Positions 14,639 through 22,098 of a DNA stretch of 25,327 bases are shown here, one piece after another (within the stretch, counting starts at the first letter, position 1; every line of letters starts with the position of its first letter). The translations under genes and the position numbers were made by a program. Below the pieces are notes generated by a model. That model made no database searches, was not told the origin of the DNA, and was given only the letters and a program-made list of their open reading frames with translations. Origin of the DNA: CAYMTN01 sp964393335. Lineage in GTDB: Bacteria; Chloroflexota; Anaerolineae; Aggregatilineales; Aggregatilineaceae. The stretch lies in the NCBI GenBank assembly GCA_964393335.1, contig CAYMTN010000057.1:1-25327 (forward strand), written 5' to 3'.

Positions 14639-15057
14639 GGGCCGCCGGAGGGCGGCAAGCAGGGATTATCGGCTTTTCCGGTATACGTTACGCCATCATA
14701 GACAACAGTCGCCGTGATTGGATTTATCCACGGTGCGGTACCATATGCGAAACCACCATAACTGCCGTACGTTCCATCTGCGAAGTCTGGCCCAGATTGA
14801 GAGTACAAAACGGTGCCCTTTCCGTCCGTTACCGTGGCTACCTGGGTATGGGAGATGCCACCACCAAAAGTGACAGAGGTACTGAACCCAATATTTCCCC
14901 CGGTGCCACACGATGAGCTGGAAGCTCCATAGAAAGTAAGAACGAGACTAAACGAAGAAGGGCTGATAGATGCGGATGCGGGGCTGACCGCCACGCCGAA
15001 TACAACGGCAAGAACGAGAAGCACTACGGTGAAAGATACGACAGGTCTGCGCCTCAT
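14410..15057 (-). CDS. Secreted protein with C-terminal SH3b-like domain, copy 2
   Basis: 215 residues; AGGAGGG seven bases before the ATG. Signal peptide VVSFTVVLLVLAVVFGVAVSPASA, cut after ASA. The variable domain (~30-140) contains VTDGKGTVLYSQSG and YGTAPWINPITATVVY, which align with VTDGAGTLIFTFQS and YTTAPQYNPITVTMIS of copy 1, so the two are true paralogues. Residues 141-215 are identical to the end of copy 1. The contrast between a diverged N-terminal half and a homogenised C-terminal domain suggests gene conversion or cassette exchange. Both have their own promoter-like box and a following palindromic element. Confidence 0.8.
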   Translation of the reverse strand: MRRRPVVSFTVVLLVLAVVFGVAVSPASASISPSSFSLVLTFYGASSSSCGTGGNIGFSTSVTFGGGISHTQVATVTDGKGTVLYSQSGPDFADGTYGSYGGFAYGTAPWINPITATVVYDGVTYTGKADNPCLPPSGGPYLAAPVPSGFVLRTITCDVAVYSSAGGTPVGDNKVTAGQTWFVSTTPVQAADGQSWTEIFVAGLIDGFVPTSCVQ

Positions 15058-15136
15058 AATTGAACCCTCCTGTGAGATCTATGATTTTGGGCCCATTGAT
15101 GAGCCTGGCTAAGCACGTTCTTGTGCTTCTCATTCT

Positions 15137-15142
15137 ATTGTA
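15137..15142 (-). promoter_or_regulatory. -10 box upstream of secreted protein copy 2
   Basis: TACAAT on the minus strand within GGGTTTACAATAGAA, identical to that of copy 1. The adjacent 60-80 bp are conserved between the two promoters. Confidence 0.45.
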
Positions 15143-15258
15143 AACCCAGTTGAGGAGAAAACGCCAAGATTTCGTCTATATTTGTATGAGTTATGTCACG
15201 CTTGTTGATCTGCAAGCAACAGTTGAGAAGCATTTGAGAAGTCGGTTTGTTGAGCAGG

Positions 15259-15371
15259 CCCTCACCCCTACATCCCCTCTCCCACAGAGTAGGCGAGGGG
15301 ACTTAACCGGCGAACGTACTCGCCCCCTCTCCTGCTTTGCGGGAGCCGCCATTCGGGCCGGGGGGTGAGGG
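15259..15371. repeat. Palindromic intergenic element, second copy in the tandem module
   Basis: CCCTCACCCC (15259-15268) to GGGGTGAGGG (15362-15371). It matches 14248-14378 including GAGCAGGCCCTCACCCC at the left and GGGAGCCGCCATTCGGG near the right end. Confidence 0.75.
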
Positions 15372-15383
15372 TTTTCAAACGGC

Positions 15384-15505
15384 CCCTCACCCCTACATCC
15401 CCCGTAGGCGGCGCATACGACCTGCCACAGCGCAGGCGAGGGGACTTAACCGGCCAGCGCCCTCTCCCCCTCGCCTGCTTGGCGGAGAAGGGCGAGGGGT
15501 GAGGG
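15384..15505. repeat. Palindromic intergenic element, third copy
   Basis: CCCTCACCCC (15384-15393) to GGGGTGAGGG (15496-15505). The interior shares GGCGGCGCATACGACCT and GACTTAACCGGCCAGCGCC with the copy at 14248. Confidence 0.75.
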
Positions 15506-15587
15506 CTTTGAACGGTCTTTCAGAACGTCCTCTTCCCAGACGCTGCGCGGGGGAAGGGGCGGGGATGGGGGCTTTTCAAGTGGTCCC

Positions 15588-15866
15588 TTACGTCTCGCGG
15601 GGCAGGGTGCGTGCCCGCTCAGAATCCGGGTTGGTCATGCCGGAAACCCCCGGCGCTGCGCCTTGTGGCTGCGTCTCGTGTTCCACCGCGCCGACGGCCT
15701 CGTGCACGTGATCCTCGCGCAGCTCGTCTTCCAGCGCGTCAAGCTGCCGGTCTTCGCGTTTGAGCGTGACGTAGCGCACGTACATCCACAGCACCATGCC
15801 GCCCAGCAGCACCGCCATCATAGCGTACCCCAGGGCCATATAATCCGCGTGTTTGCCAAAATCCAT
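15588..15866 (-). CDS. ccmD: CcmD-like haem exporter small subunit
   Basis: 92 residues; GGAGGA six bases before the ATG. One transmembrane helix (YMALGYAMMAVLLGGMVLWMYVRYV, residues ~9-33) is followed by a charged segment, TLKREDRQLDALEDEL. This is the size and layout of CcmD. In System I, CcmD joins CcmABC and promotes release of holo-CcmE. The cytoplasmic tail is longer than in the ~60-70-residue enterobacterial proteins. It is directly downstream of ccmC (16-bp gap) and is the last gene of the operon. Confidence 0.75.
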   Translation of the reverse strand: MDFGKHADYMALGYAMMAVLLGGMVLWMYVRYVTLKREDRQLDALEDELREDHVHEAVGAVEHETQPQGAAPGVSGMTNPDSERARTLPRET

Positions 15867-15882
15867 GATGGTTCCTCCAGGG

Positions 15883-16599
15883 TTACAGCTCGGACATGAC
15901 GTGCAGCTTGCGGCGCATCACCCGCTCGGAAAAATTCTCCAGCCGGATGCGGTGCCAGACCAGCGCGACCGTGATTACGGCAAACGTGAACAGGTTGAAG
16001 AACAGCGTCGTGGCGATGCGCCCCTCGACGCTGAATCCGCCGCTCGGATCGGCCTCGGTCGGACCGGCGACGACCGGGTGGATCGTGTCTGGCCGCACGC
16101 GGATGATGATCACCGTGAACAGGACACTGGCAAACGCGATGATGCCGTACACCGCCGCAAACCGCCGCCGCCGTTCCGGGTCTTCGATGCCGGATCGCAG
16201 CATCAGGTAGGCGGCATACGCCAGCCACATGATCGTGATGCTGGTCAGGCGCGGGTCCCACGTCCACCACGTATTCCAGATCGGGCGTGCCCAGATCGAG
16301 CCGGTTACAATCGTGATCGCGGACAGGCCCAGGCCGATCTCGACATTCACCAGCCCGAACACGTCCCACTTCGGGTTGCGCGTCCGCAGGTACGCGATCC
16401 CGGCTACGACCGTCCCGGTAAATACGATAAACGCGCCCAGGAACGATCCCAGGTGCACGTAAAAGACACGCTGTACCTCGCCTTGCTGCTTTTCCGGCCC
16501 GACCCAGAACAGGTCCAGGTAGATCGCAATCGCAAACAGGATCACCGCGGCGGCGGTGATACCCTGCAATACACGCGTGCGCTGTTTCGAATACGTCAT
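15883..16599 (-). CDS. ccmC: Haem exporter CcmC
   Basis: 238 residues, six predicted transmembrane helices. The haem-handling protein family signature is complete: external histidine H49 in RVFYVHLGS, the WWD segment IWARPIWNTWWTWDPRLTS (residues 102-120), and a second histidine H174 in DTIHPVVAG. CcmC presents haem to the chaperone CcmE. GAGGAG lies about 10 bases before the ATG. A 219-bp gap with a palindromic repeat separates it from ccmB, an unusual break in this otherwise compact operon. Confidence 0.96.
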   Translation of the reverse strand: MTYSKQRTRVLQGITAAAVILFAIAIYLDLFWVGPEKQQGEVQRVFYVHLGSFLGAFIVFTGTVVAGIAYLRTRNPKWDVFGLVNVEIGLGLSAITIVTGSIWARPIWNTWWTWDPRLTSITIMWLAYAAYLMLRSGIEDPERRRRFAAVYGIIAFASVLFTVIIIRVRPDTIHPVVAGPTEADPSGGFSVEGRIATTLFFNLFTFAVITVALVWHRIRLENFSERVMRRKLHVMSEL

Positions 16600-16818
16600 G
16601 GGGAGTTTCTCCTCAACCTCATTGAGCTACTGAACCCTGCGTATTTTGCTAAACTGCTCGTCTGGACAAGTGCCCGCCGGTTAGCCTCACCCCTGGCCCC
16701 TCTCCATCACATGGAGAGGGGAAAAGGGGTTGGGGGTTAAGGGGTGAGGCTTGTTGCCGCTGCCCGAACGTTTAGTTTTTTGATGCAAGGATCAGTAAAG
16801 CACCAACCGTTACCAATG
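16600..16818. other. 219-bp gap inside the ccm operon
   Basis: Non-coding spacer between ccmB and ccmC, holding the palindromic element 16684-16750. No internal promoter is clear. Confidence 0.7.
16684..16750. repeat. 67-bp palindromic element within the ccm operon
   Basis: Perfect 11-bp inverted ends GCCTCACCCCT (16684-16694) / AGGGGTGAGGC (16740-16750). Internal perfect hairpin CCCCTCTCCAT (16697-16707) / ATGGAGAGGGG (16711-16721) with a 3-base loop. The right half and about 50 bp beyond it are repeated at 5815-5900. Confidence 0.8.
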
Positions 16819-17565
16819 TCATTCTTCTACGACAAAATCAAACAGGGCATACGCCCCCGCCAGAAAAATCACGTCCGCCACGACCAGCAGCCGAATCCAG
16901 GGCAGCCAATCGTCTTGCGGCAGTTCGTTCAAGATGGCGGTCGTCGCGCGCACGGCGCTGATCAACACCGGCAGCACGACCGGCAGCAAAATGATCGGCA
17001 GCAGCGTTTCGCGGGCGCGGGCGTGTACGCTCATGCTCGACAGCAGCGTGCCGACCGTCGTAAAACCCAGGCTGCCGAGCACCACGATCAGCACCAGCAG
17101 CGGTTTGACGAGCGTAATGTTGAAAAGCACCGTCAGCACCACGATCAACACCAGCGCGATGACCAGCACAAACAGCAGGTTGCCGATCATCTTGCCGAAA
17201 AATAACGCGCTGCGGTCAATCGGGGCGAGCAGCAGCGCATCCAGGCTGCCGCGATCTTTTTCCATCGCCAGGCTGCGGCTGAGGCCGAGCATCCCGGCAA
17301 ACACGATCGTGACCCACAACACGCCCGCGACGGTGTTCTGGCGCGCTTCCGCGTCGAGTTCCATCGCCAGGCTGAAGACCATGACCGTCATCAGCGTGAA
17401 CAGGATCATCGAGTTGATCAGCTCGCGGCTGCGAATCTCGGCGCGCAGGTCTTTCCAGGCTATCGCGCCGACCGCGCGCCAGTAAGGCGTGATCGGGCGG
17501 TGCCGGCGGGCGGCGCGTTTTGTCTCGGCCTGCGTCTTGACCTCGGTGGTCGGTTCGGCGCTCAT
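16819..17565 (-). CDS. ccmB: Haem exporter permease CcmB
   Basis: 248 residues with six hydrophobic segments. Family motifs are AIAWKDLRAEIRSRELINSMILFT near residue 35, GLSRSLAMEKDRGSLDALLLAPIDRSALFFGK, and a SVHARARETLLPIILLPVVLPVL segment. It forms the membrane part of the CcmAB ABC transporter that drives holo-CcmE release. The N-terminal ~28 residues are a charged, probably disordered extension. The ATG overlaps the ccmA stop by 4 bp (ATGA), so the two are translationally coupled. Confidence 0.95.
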   Translation of the reverse strand: MSAEPTTEVKTQAETKRAARRHRPITPYWRAVGAIAWKDLRAEIRSRELINSMILFTLMTVMVFSLAMELDAEARQNTVAGVLWVTIVFAGMLGLSRSLAMEKDRGSLDALLLAPIDRSALFFGKMIGNLLFVLVIALVLIVVLTVLFNITLVKPLLVLIVVLGSLGFTTVGTLLSSMSVHARARETLLPIILLPVVLPVLISAVRATTAILNELPQDDWLPWIRLLVVADVIFLAGAYALFDFVVEE

Positions 17566-18278
17566 CGGGCGGTTGCGGCTCCTGTCACGTCGGCGTACAG
17601 CACGGGCAGCGCGTCCGGCTCGATCTCAGCGCTCGGCGCGTCAAACGCGATCCTGCCCCGGCTGAGGATGGCGATCCGGTCGGCGAGCGCGTGGCCGCGC
17701 CGCAGATCGTGCGTGGTCATGACAACCGTCCGCCCGGTGACGGCCACTTCGCGCAGCAGGTCGTCGAGCAGCGCGGCGGCGTCCTGGTCCAGGCCGGTAT
17801 ACGGCTCGTCCAGCAGCAGCACGGCGGGATCGTGCAAAATGGCGCGGGCAATCGCCAGCCGCTGCTGCATGCCCCGGCTGTAGGTCTGCACGACGTCCCG
17901 CGCGCGCCGCCACAACCCGACCCGCCGCAGCACCGATTCGACGCGTGCATGCCGCGTATCGCGCGGCAGGTTGTACAGCCGCGCGAAAAACAGCAGGTTT
18001 TCCTCGGCGGTCAGCGTATCGTAGAGCAGGGGGAGGTGGCTCACCACGCCCAACTGCGCGCGCACGAAATCAGCCTCGGCGGGCAGTTCCCAGCCGCCGA
18101 TGCGCACCGTGCCGCCCGTCGGGCGCGAGAGCGCCCCCAGGATGCGCAGCAGCGTGGTTTTGCCGGAGCCGTTCGGCCCCAGCAGCGTGACGAACTGGCC
18201 GCGCGGCACGTCAAAATCCACGCCGCGCAGCACCGGGTTCAGACCGAAGGTTTTGGTCAGCTTACGGACTTCGATCAT
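17562..18278 (-). CDS. ccmA: Haem exporter ATP-binding protein CcmA
   Basis: 238 residues. Walker A GPNGSGKTT (34-42), ABC signature YSRGMQQRL (133-141), Walker B VLLLDEPYTGLD (153-164) and the switch histidine in MTTHDL are all intact. It powers the CcmABCD complex. It begins 8 bp after the stop of the c-type cytochrome gene and overlaps ccmB. Confidence 0.95.
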   Translation of the reverse strand: MIEVRKLTKTFGLNPVLRGVDFDVPRGQFVTLLGPNGSGKTTLLRILGALSRPTGGTVRIGGWELPAEADFVRAQLGVVSHLPLLYDTLTAEENLLFFARLYNLPRDTRHARVESVLRRVGLWRRARDVVQTYSRGMQQRLAIARAILHDPAVLLLDEPYTGLDQDAAALLDDLLREVAVTGRTVVMTTHDLRRGHALADRIAILSRGRIAFDAPSAEIEPDALPVLYADVTGAATAR

Positions 18279-18286
18279 AACGCGCC

Positions 18287-20257
18287 TTATTCGTCCCGAT
18301 CATTCGATGGGCCCCCATCATTTGATGGGGCGTCGGCTTCCGGCGAGTCCTCGTCGTCCATCAACGGGATCAGGCGGTCCAGCAGCAGCTCGCGCCGGTC
18401 CTGGTACGTGTCGTCGTCCAGCTCGCCTGCTTCGTAGGCGTCGTCCAGTTCGGCCACCGCGCGCAGCAGCGTTGTTTTGCCTGCCGACGCCGCCGGGGGC
18501 CGCCAGCCATCGTCAACCGGCTGGCGGATCGAGTCCGGGGGCGGGACCGTACCGCGCTGCCGCCACCACAACCCGACCGCCAGCGCAATGACCAGCACGC
18601 CGCCTGCCGCCAACACGATCGGCAGCGTGTTCGAGTTCGAATCGCCGGACTGGGCCGAGGCCGTCATCAGGTCAACCGTACGCGTCGGGCGTCCGGCCAG
18701 CTCGAAGACCATGCGCTCGCCTGCCGCCAGGGGCTTGATCAGGTCGTGCGCCTTGACCAGCGTGAAATCCGTGTCCGGGTTGATCTTTTCGCTGGGATCG
18801 AGTTCGGTCACGCGCACGCCGCCATGATCGACCCGGTAGCGCCACTGACCTTCGGGATCGAACTCGTCGCTGGTGAGCGTGACCGTGTCGTTCGGCAGCA
18901 GCACCGACGCATCGACGACCGGGTAATCAAACGCCTGATCGATCACCGCCCCGGTTTCGTAGGGCAAATAGTACGCAATCGTGATGGTGTGCACCTGTCC
19001 CGGTCGCAGCGGCCACGTATCCTTGACGACCGGCACGCCGTCCACGACTTCGACGTCGTAACGCTGGCTGCCTTCGGCCTGCATCGGCTGGATGCCGAAC
19101 GAGGCTACCGGCAGCTCGATATTCACCGAGACGAGCCAGTCGTTCGCCCCGGCAGTTTCAGCCGTCGTCACGATGCGGTCGCCGGTATTCGCCAGATCGA
19201 CGCGCAGCCAGACTTCCAGCCCGAACTGCTCAATCGGTGCGTAGTTGATCAACATCTGCGCCCAGGTCACGGCAATCGACGACGGATCGGTCGTGCGCTC
19301 GTAAACCGTCACGTCTTTGGTGATGTCGTCTTCGTCGCCCTGAATGGCGGCGATCTGCGCGCCCTGTGCCACGTCGTCGTAGCGCACCTGCACCAGGTAC
19401 ACGTTGCCCGCCGCGCGCGCCACGTTTTCGAACGCGTACGTACCGTTTTCGGTCGAGGACGTGTCGTAGGTGCCGACTAAATTGCCGTGCACGTCCAGCG
19501 CGTAGAGCTGCATCGGCAGACCGGCGGGGATCGTCTCGCCGTTGGCGGTGCCCTGCACCAGCCGCCCGCGTACCGTCAGCGTATCGGCCTGTTCGATCAC
19601 GTCTGCGCCGGGCACATCACCGCCGGTGATGTCACCCGGCACCGGCGTATTCACCGTGCTGGCGCTGTCAGCCGTAGTGCCGCCGTCAACCGATTCGCCA
19701 TTGGCCGCCGCCATCATTTTTTCCGGCGTGAACTCCAGCATGAACGTGATCAGATCGGCGATCTGCTGCTGATCCAACGTGGTGGCGTACTTGACCGGCA
19801 TGATGTCCTGGTACCCATCGACGACAAACGCGCCGGGATCGACAATCGACTGGTAGAGGTACTCCTCCGCCGACATACCCGGCACGCGCTCGGCGGCCAG
19901 GTCGCGCACGTCGGCCAGCGACGGGCCGACGCCCGCCTGCGCCCCGTGACAGGTCGCGCATTCGCCGATGTACAACTGGAAGCCCCGGTCAAAATCCGCC
20001 GAGGTCAAATCGATCCCGCCGGACTCGCCGGGAACGGGGGTTTCCGTTGGCGGGGCGGCCTGCTGAGTCGCCAGGTCCGATTCCGATCGGGTCGCGGTCG
20101 GTGCGGGCGGCTCGGTAACGGTCGCGGTCGGCAGCGCCGGTATCTCCATTTCGTTGGCGATCTTCGGCTCGCCGGACATATTCAGCCCGCAGGCACTGGC
20201 GATCAGCGTCAGCGGGACCAAAACAATCGACATACGATACAAAACGCGCTTAGACAT
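18287..20257 (-). CDS. Membrane-anchored c-type cytochrome with carboxypeptidase-regulatory-like domain
   Basis: 656 residues. Lipobox ASAC (cysteine 23), then a Pro/Thr-rich linker (38-78). A cytochrome c domain follows, with haem motif CATCH at 100-104 and methionine ligand candidate M153 in DIMPVKY. Residues ~226-310 look like a carboxypeptidase-regulatory/Cna-B-type beta sandwich (TVRGRLVQGT...NGTYAFENV). A longer beta-rich part follows, then a transmembrane helix (about 543-565, LPIVLAAGGVLVIALAVGLWW) and a cytoplasmic acidic tail with helices AELDDAYEAGELDDDTYQDRRELLLDRL. It is thus anchored at both ends with haem outside. Its place between the CcmI-like gene and ccmA suggests it is a client or redox partner of the maturation machinery. 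No strong ribosome binding site is seen at 20257; residue 9 (MSIVLV) is an alternative start. Confidence 0.85.
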   Translation of the reverse strand: MSKRVLYRMSIVLVPLTLIASACGLNMSGEPKIANEMEIPALPTATVTEPPAPTATRSESDLATQQAAPPTETPVPGESGGIDLTSADFDRGFQLYIGECATCHGAQAGVGPSLADVRDLAAERVPGMSAEEYLYQSIVDPGAFVVDGYQDIMPVKYATTLDQQQIADLITFMLEFTPEKMMAAANGESVDGGTTADSASTVNTPVPGDITGGDVPGADVIEQADTLTVRGRLVQGTANGETIPAGLPMQLYALDVHGNLVGTYDTSSTENGTYAFENVARAAGNVYLVQVRYDDVAQGAQIAAIQGDEDDITKDVTVYERTTDPSSIAVTWAQMLINYAPIEQFGLEVWLRVDLANTGDRIVTTAETAGANDWLVSVNIELPVASFGIQPMQAEGSQRYDVEVVDGVPVVKDTWPLRPGQVHTITIAYYLPYETGAVIDQAFDYPVVDASVLLPNDTVTLTSDEFDPEGQWRYRVDHGGVRVTELDPSEKINPDTDFTLVKAHDLIKPLAAGERMVFELAGRPTRTVDLMTASAQSGDSNSNTLPIVLAAGGVLVIALAVGLWWRQRGTVPPPDSIRQPVDDGWRPPAASAGKTTLLRAVAELDDAYEAGELDDDTYQDRRELLLDRLIPLMDDEDSPEADAPSNDGGPSNDRDE

Positions 20258-20415
20258 AGGCTTGTTACGGTTCCTGAGTAGGTTTAACGTTACGCGTGAT
20301 CGGTGTGGGGTAATTGGTTGGATTGTGGCCCACGTTCCGCCATGCGCCGGAGGCGCACGACCAGCAGGCCACAGTCACCTGTTTACGGGTTTTCCGGCCA
20401 ACCGCCCCTCATAGA

Positions 20416-20784
20416 CTAGTGAGCCTGGCGCAGCGCCGCTATGGCCTGTTCGATACGGGCCTGCTGCGCGTCGATCTCGGCTTCTAGCTCGTCAATACGG
20501 TACGTGATCGCTGCCGCCAGCCGGAGCAGGTACACGCGCTGGCTTTCATACGTCGCGTCGGTGAGTTTGTCCAGGTCGTAATCGAAATCCAGGTCGCGGA
20601 CCTCGCGCATGACGCGCAGTTTTTCGGCCCACAGCGTTTCAAGCGCCTGGCGCTGGCGCGCGCTCCCGCGCCGCGCGGTGGGTGGTGTATCGGGTTCGGT
20701 GCGGCTCTCGACGAGTGGGAACAAGACAAACAAAACCACTGTGCCAGCCAGCACAATCGCGATAATGGTTGCTTCCAGTGACAT
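20416..20784 (-). CDS. Small CcmI-like membrane protein
   Basis: 122 residues. One N-terminal transmembrane helix (ATIIAIVLAGTVVLFVLFPLV) is followed by a charged linker and a helical tail. The tail has WAEKLRVMREVRDLDFDYDLDKLTDATYESQRVYLLRLAA, then a coiled-coil-like run of Glu/Gln/Arg. The 'REvrDLDFDYdlgKLtde.Y....' motif is the family signature of short CcmI-N-terminal-like proteins in ccm operons. In proteobacteria CcmI handles apocytochrome; the TPR part is absent here. It lies between ccmG and the cytochrome gene, with gaps of 84 and 158 bp. Confidence 0.75.
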   Translation of the reverse strand: MSLEATIIAIVLAGTVVLFVLFPLVESRTEPDTPPTARRGSARQRQALETLWAEKLRVMREVRDLDFDYDLDKLTDATYESQRVYLLRLAAAITYRIDELEAEIDAQQARIEQAIAALRQAH

Positions 20785-20868
20785 AGCCCCTTCACTTCAG
20801 TTACGGGCACATTTGCCCTGAGCGGGGCGGCGCTCAATCCAACGCGCCGCCCCGGCACTGCTCACTTA

Positions 20869-21513
20869 TCAACTGCTTAACGCGCGGTCAATCTCGTTGC
20901 GCAGATCGCGCTCGTTCGGCGAGGAAATAAAGTGGTGCATGATCTGCCCATCCCCATTGATGATAAACGTCTCCGGGATGCCAGTGATGCGGTAGGCTTT
21001 TTCGGCCCTGCCGCCCGCGTCGGGTGCGTGCGGGTAGGTCAGGCCATATTCGCGGATGTAGGCCCGCGCGGCGCTGTCCGTGTCTTCGGTGTTCACGCCG
21101 ATAAAGACCACACCCTGCTCTTTGTAGTCATTCCAGGCCCGCTCAAAAATCGGCGCTTCCTGCTGGCAGGAGGTGCACCAGCTCGCCCAAAAATTCAGGA
21201 CGATGGTTTTGCCTTTGAGCGAGTCCAGGCTGAGGCGCTGGCCCGCCAGCGCGATCTCGTCCCAGTTCCACACCGTGACGGCAAACGCCGGGGCGGGGCC
21301 TTTGGTGGGTGTTTCTTTGTTGCGCTCGTAAAACGCGTAGCCGATCAGCACCAAAATACCCACCGCCACCAGGATGAGCATGATCGAGAGCGGGGACAGT
21401 TTCTGCTCGACGGCGGTCGTACGGGCGCGCGGCTCATCGTCGGTCATCTCGCGCAGCCATTCCGGCAGATCGTTCTGATCGACCGGGTCATTGCCGGTTA
21501 TGTGTTCGGTCAT
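20869..21513 (-). CDS. ccmG: Thiol-disulfide oxidoreductase CcmG/ResA/TlpA-like
   Basis: 214 residues. An acidic cytoplasmic N-terminus (1-40) is followed by one transmembrane helix (43-62) and an extracytoplasmic thioredoxin fold. Active-site motif WCTSC (C113, C116) within LNFWASWCTSCQQEAP, cis-proline P180 in GIPETFIIN. It reduces apocytochrome CxxCH disulfides with CcmH. The 40-residue cytosolic extension with LPEWLREM is longer than in typical CcmG; the motif recurs in proteins of this lineage. It follows ccmH by 11 bp. Confidence 0.9.
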   Translation of the reverse strand: MTEHITGNDPVDQNDLPEWLREMTDDEPRARTTAVEQKLSPLSIMLILVAVGILVLIGYAFYERNKETPTKGPAPAFAVTVWNWDEIALAGQRLSLDSLKGKTIVLNFWASWCTSCQQEAPIFERAWNDYKEQGVVFIGVNTEDTDSAARAYIREYGLTYPHAPDAGGRAEKAYRITGIPETFIINGDGQIMHHFISSPNERDLRNEIDRALSS

Positions 21514-21524
21514 GCCTGCAACCT

Positions 21525-22097
21525 TTACAGTTCTAGCCCTTCTAACTCGCGTTCAAGCCGTTCCAACATCTGCGGATCGACGTCATCCGGTACGGGCCGC
21601 GTTTGCAGCCGCGCGGTGGACCGTCGCGCGACCTGCCCGGTCTGCTGGCCGCGCTGGCGCAGCCGCCGGACCTGGACCAGCCCCAGCACACCCACGATCA
21701 ACACGATCACCAGCGGAACGGCAAACGCCAGCGTGCGATCCGTGCTGTTGCGCGGGATAGCCGCCACGTCGCCGCCGTAGCGCTGCACAAAATAGTCGAT
21801 GATCTCGTCTTTGGTGCGCCCCTCGGATAACTGCCGCGCGATTTCCTCGCGCCACTGGCGGCACGCGACACTTTCGCACGTATCCAGCGGGATGCCTTCG
21901 CACACGTCACAGTACATGCTGCGGGCGACGTTGTTCACCTGGTCCCATGTCACGCCGGGCGGCAGCGGAAATTCACCGCCATCCTGCGCCAGCGCGGGCC
22001 GCGCATCAGCGCCGGACAGCCATCCGGCCCCGGCCACCAGCGCGACAAAGACCAACACACCCAGGGCACGTTTGCCCCACCGAACAGTCACCTTCAT
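21525..22097 (-). CDS. ccmH: Cytochrome c maturation protein CcmH
   Basis: 190 residues from ATG 22097, with GGAGGTGA five bases upstream. The signal peptide/anchor (residues 8-37) is followed by the reductase segment MYCDVCEGIPLDTCESVACRQWREEI and the helical bundle sequence IARQLSEGRTKDEIIDYFVQRYG. A second transmembrane helix (FAVPLVIVLIVGVLGLV) and a charged tail follow. CcmH normally has LRCxxCQ; here the motif is C63-x2-C66 plus an additional C74-x4-C79 pair. It starts immediately after the ccmF stop. Confidence 0.9.
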   Translation of the reverse strand: MKVTVRWGKRALGVLVFVALVAGAGWLSGADARPALAQDGGEFPLPPGVTWDQVNNVARSMYCDVCEGIPLDTCESVACRQWREEIARQLSEGRTKDEIIDYFVQRYGGDVAAIPRNSTDRTLAFAVPLVIVLIVGVLGLVQVRRLRQRGQQTGQVARRSTARLQTRPVPDDVDPQMLERLERELEGLEL

Positions 22098-22098
22098 G

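Larger units (their letters stand above)
15058..15587. other. 530-bp intergenic region: promoter of copy 2 plus two repeat elements
   Basis: It contains the leader and promoter of secreted protein copy 2, then two palindromic elements in tandem (15259-15371 and 15384-15505), separated by 12 bases, and about 80 bp of unassigned sequence before the ccmD stop. Small frames inside follow the repeats and are not believable genes. Confidence 0.7.

Noticed and set aside
14248..15505. CRISPR array
   Set aside because: Repeats are more than 100 bp long, have palindromic ends, vary in interior, and lack uniform short spacers; no cas genes are near.
18305..18335. Hairpin CCCCATCA/TGATGGGG near the ccmA start
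   Set aside because: It lies within the 3' coding end of the cytochrome gene (encoding PSNDGGPSND) and has no T run. It looks like a short coding repeat rather than a regulatory site.
20344..20358. TGCGCC-GGA-GGCGCA hairpin upstream of the CcmI-like/cytochrome junction
   Set aside because: It is a six-base-pair stem with no T run, in a GC-rich spacer; this is expected by chance and I see no support for a function.
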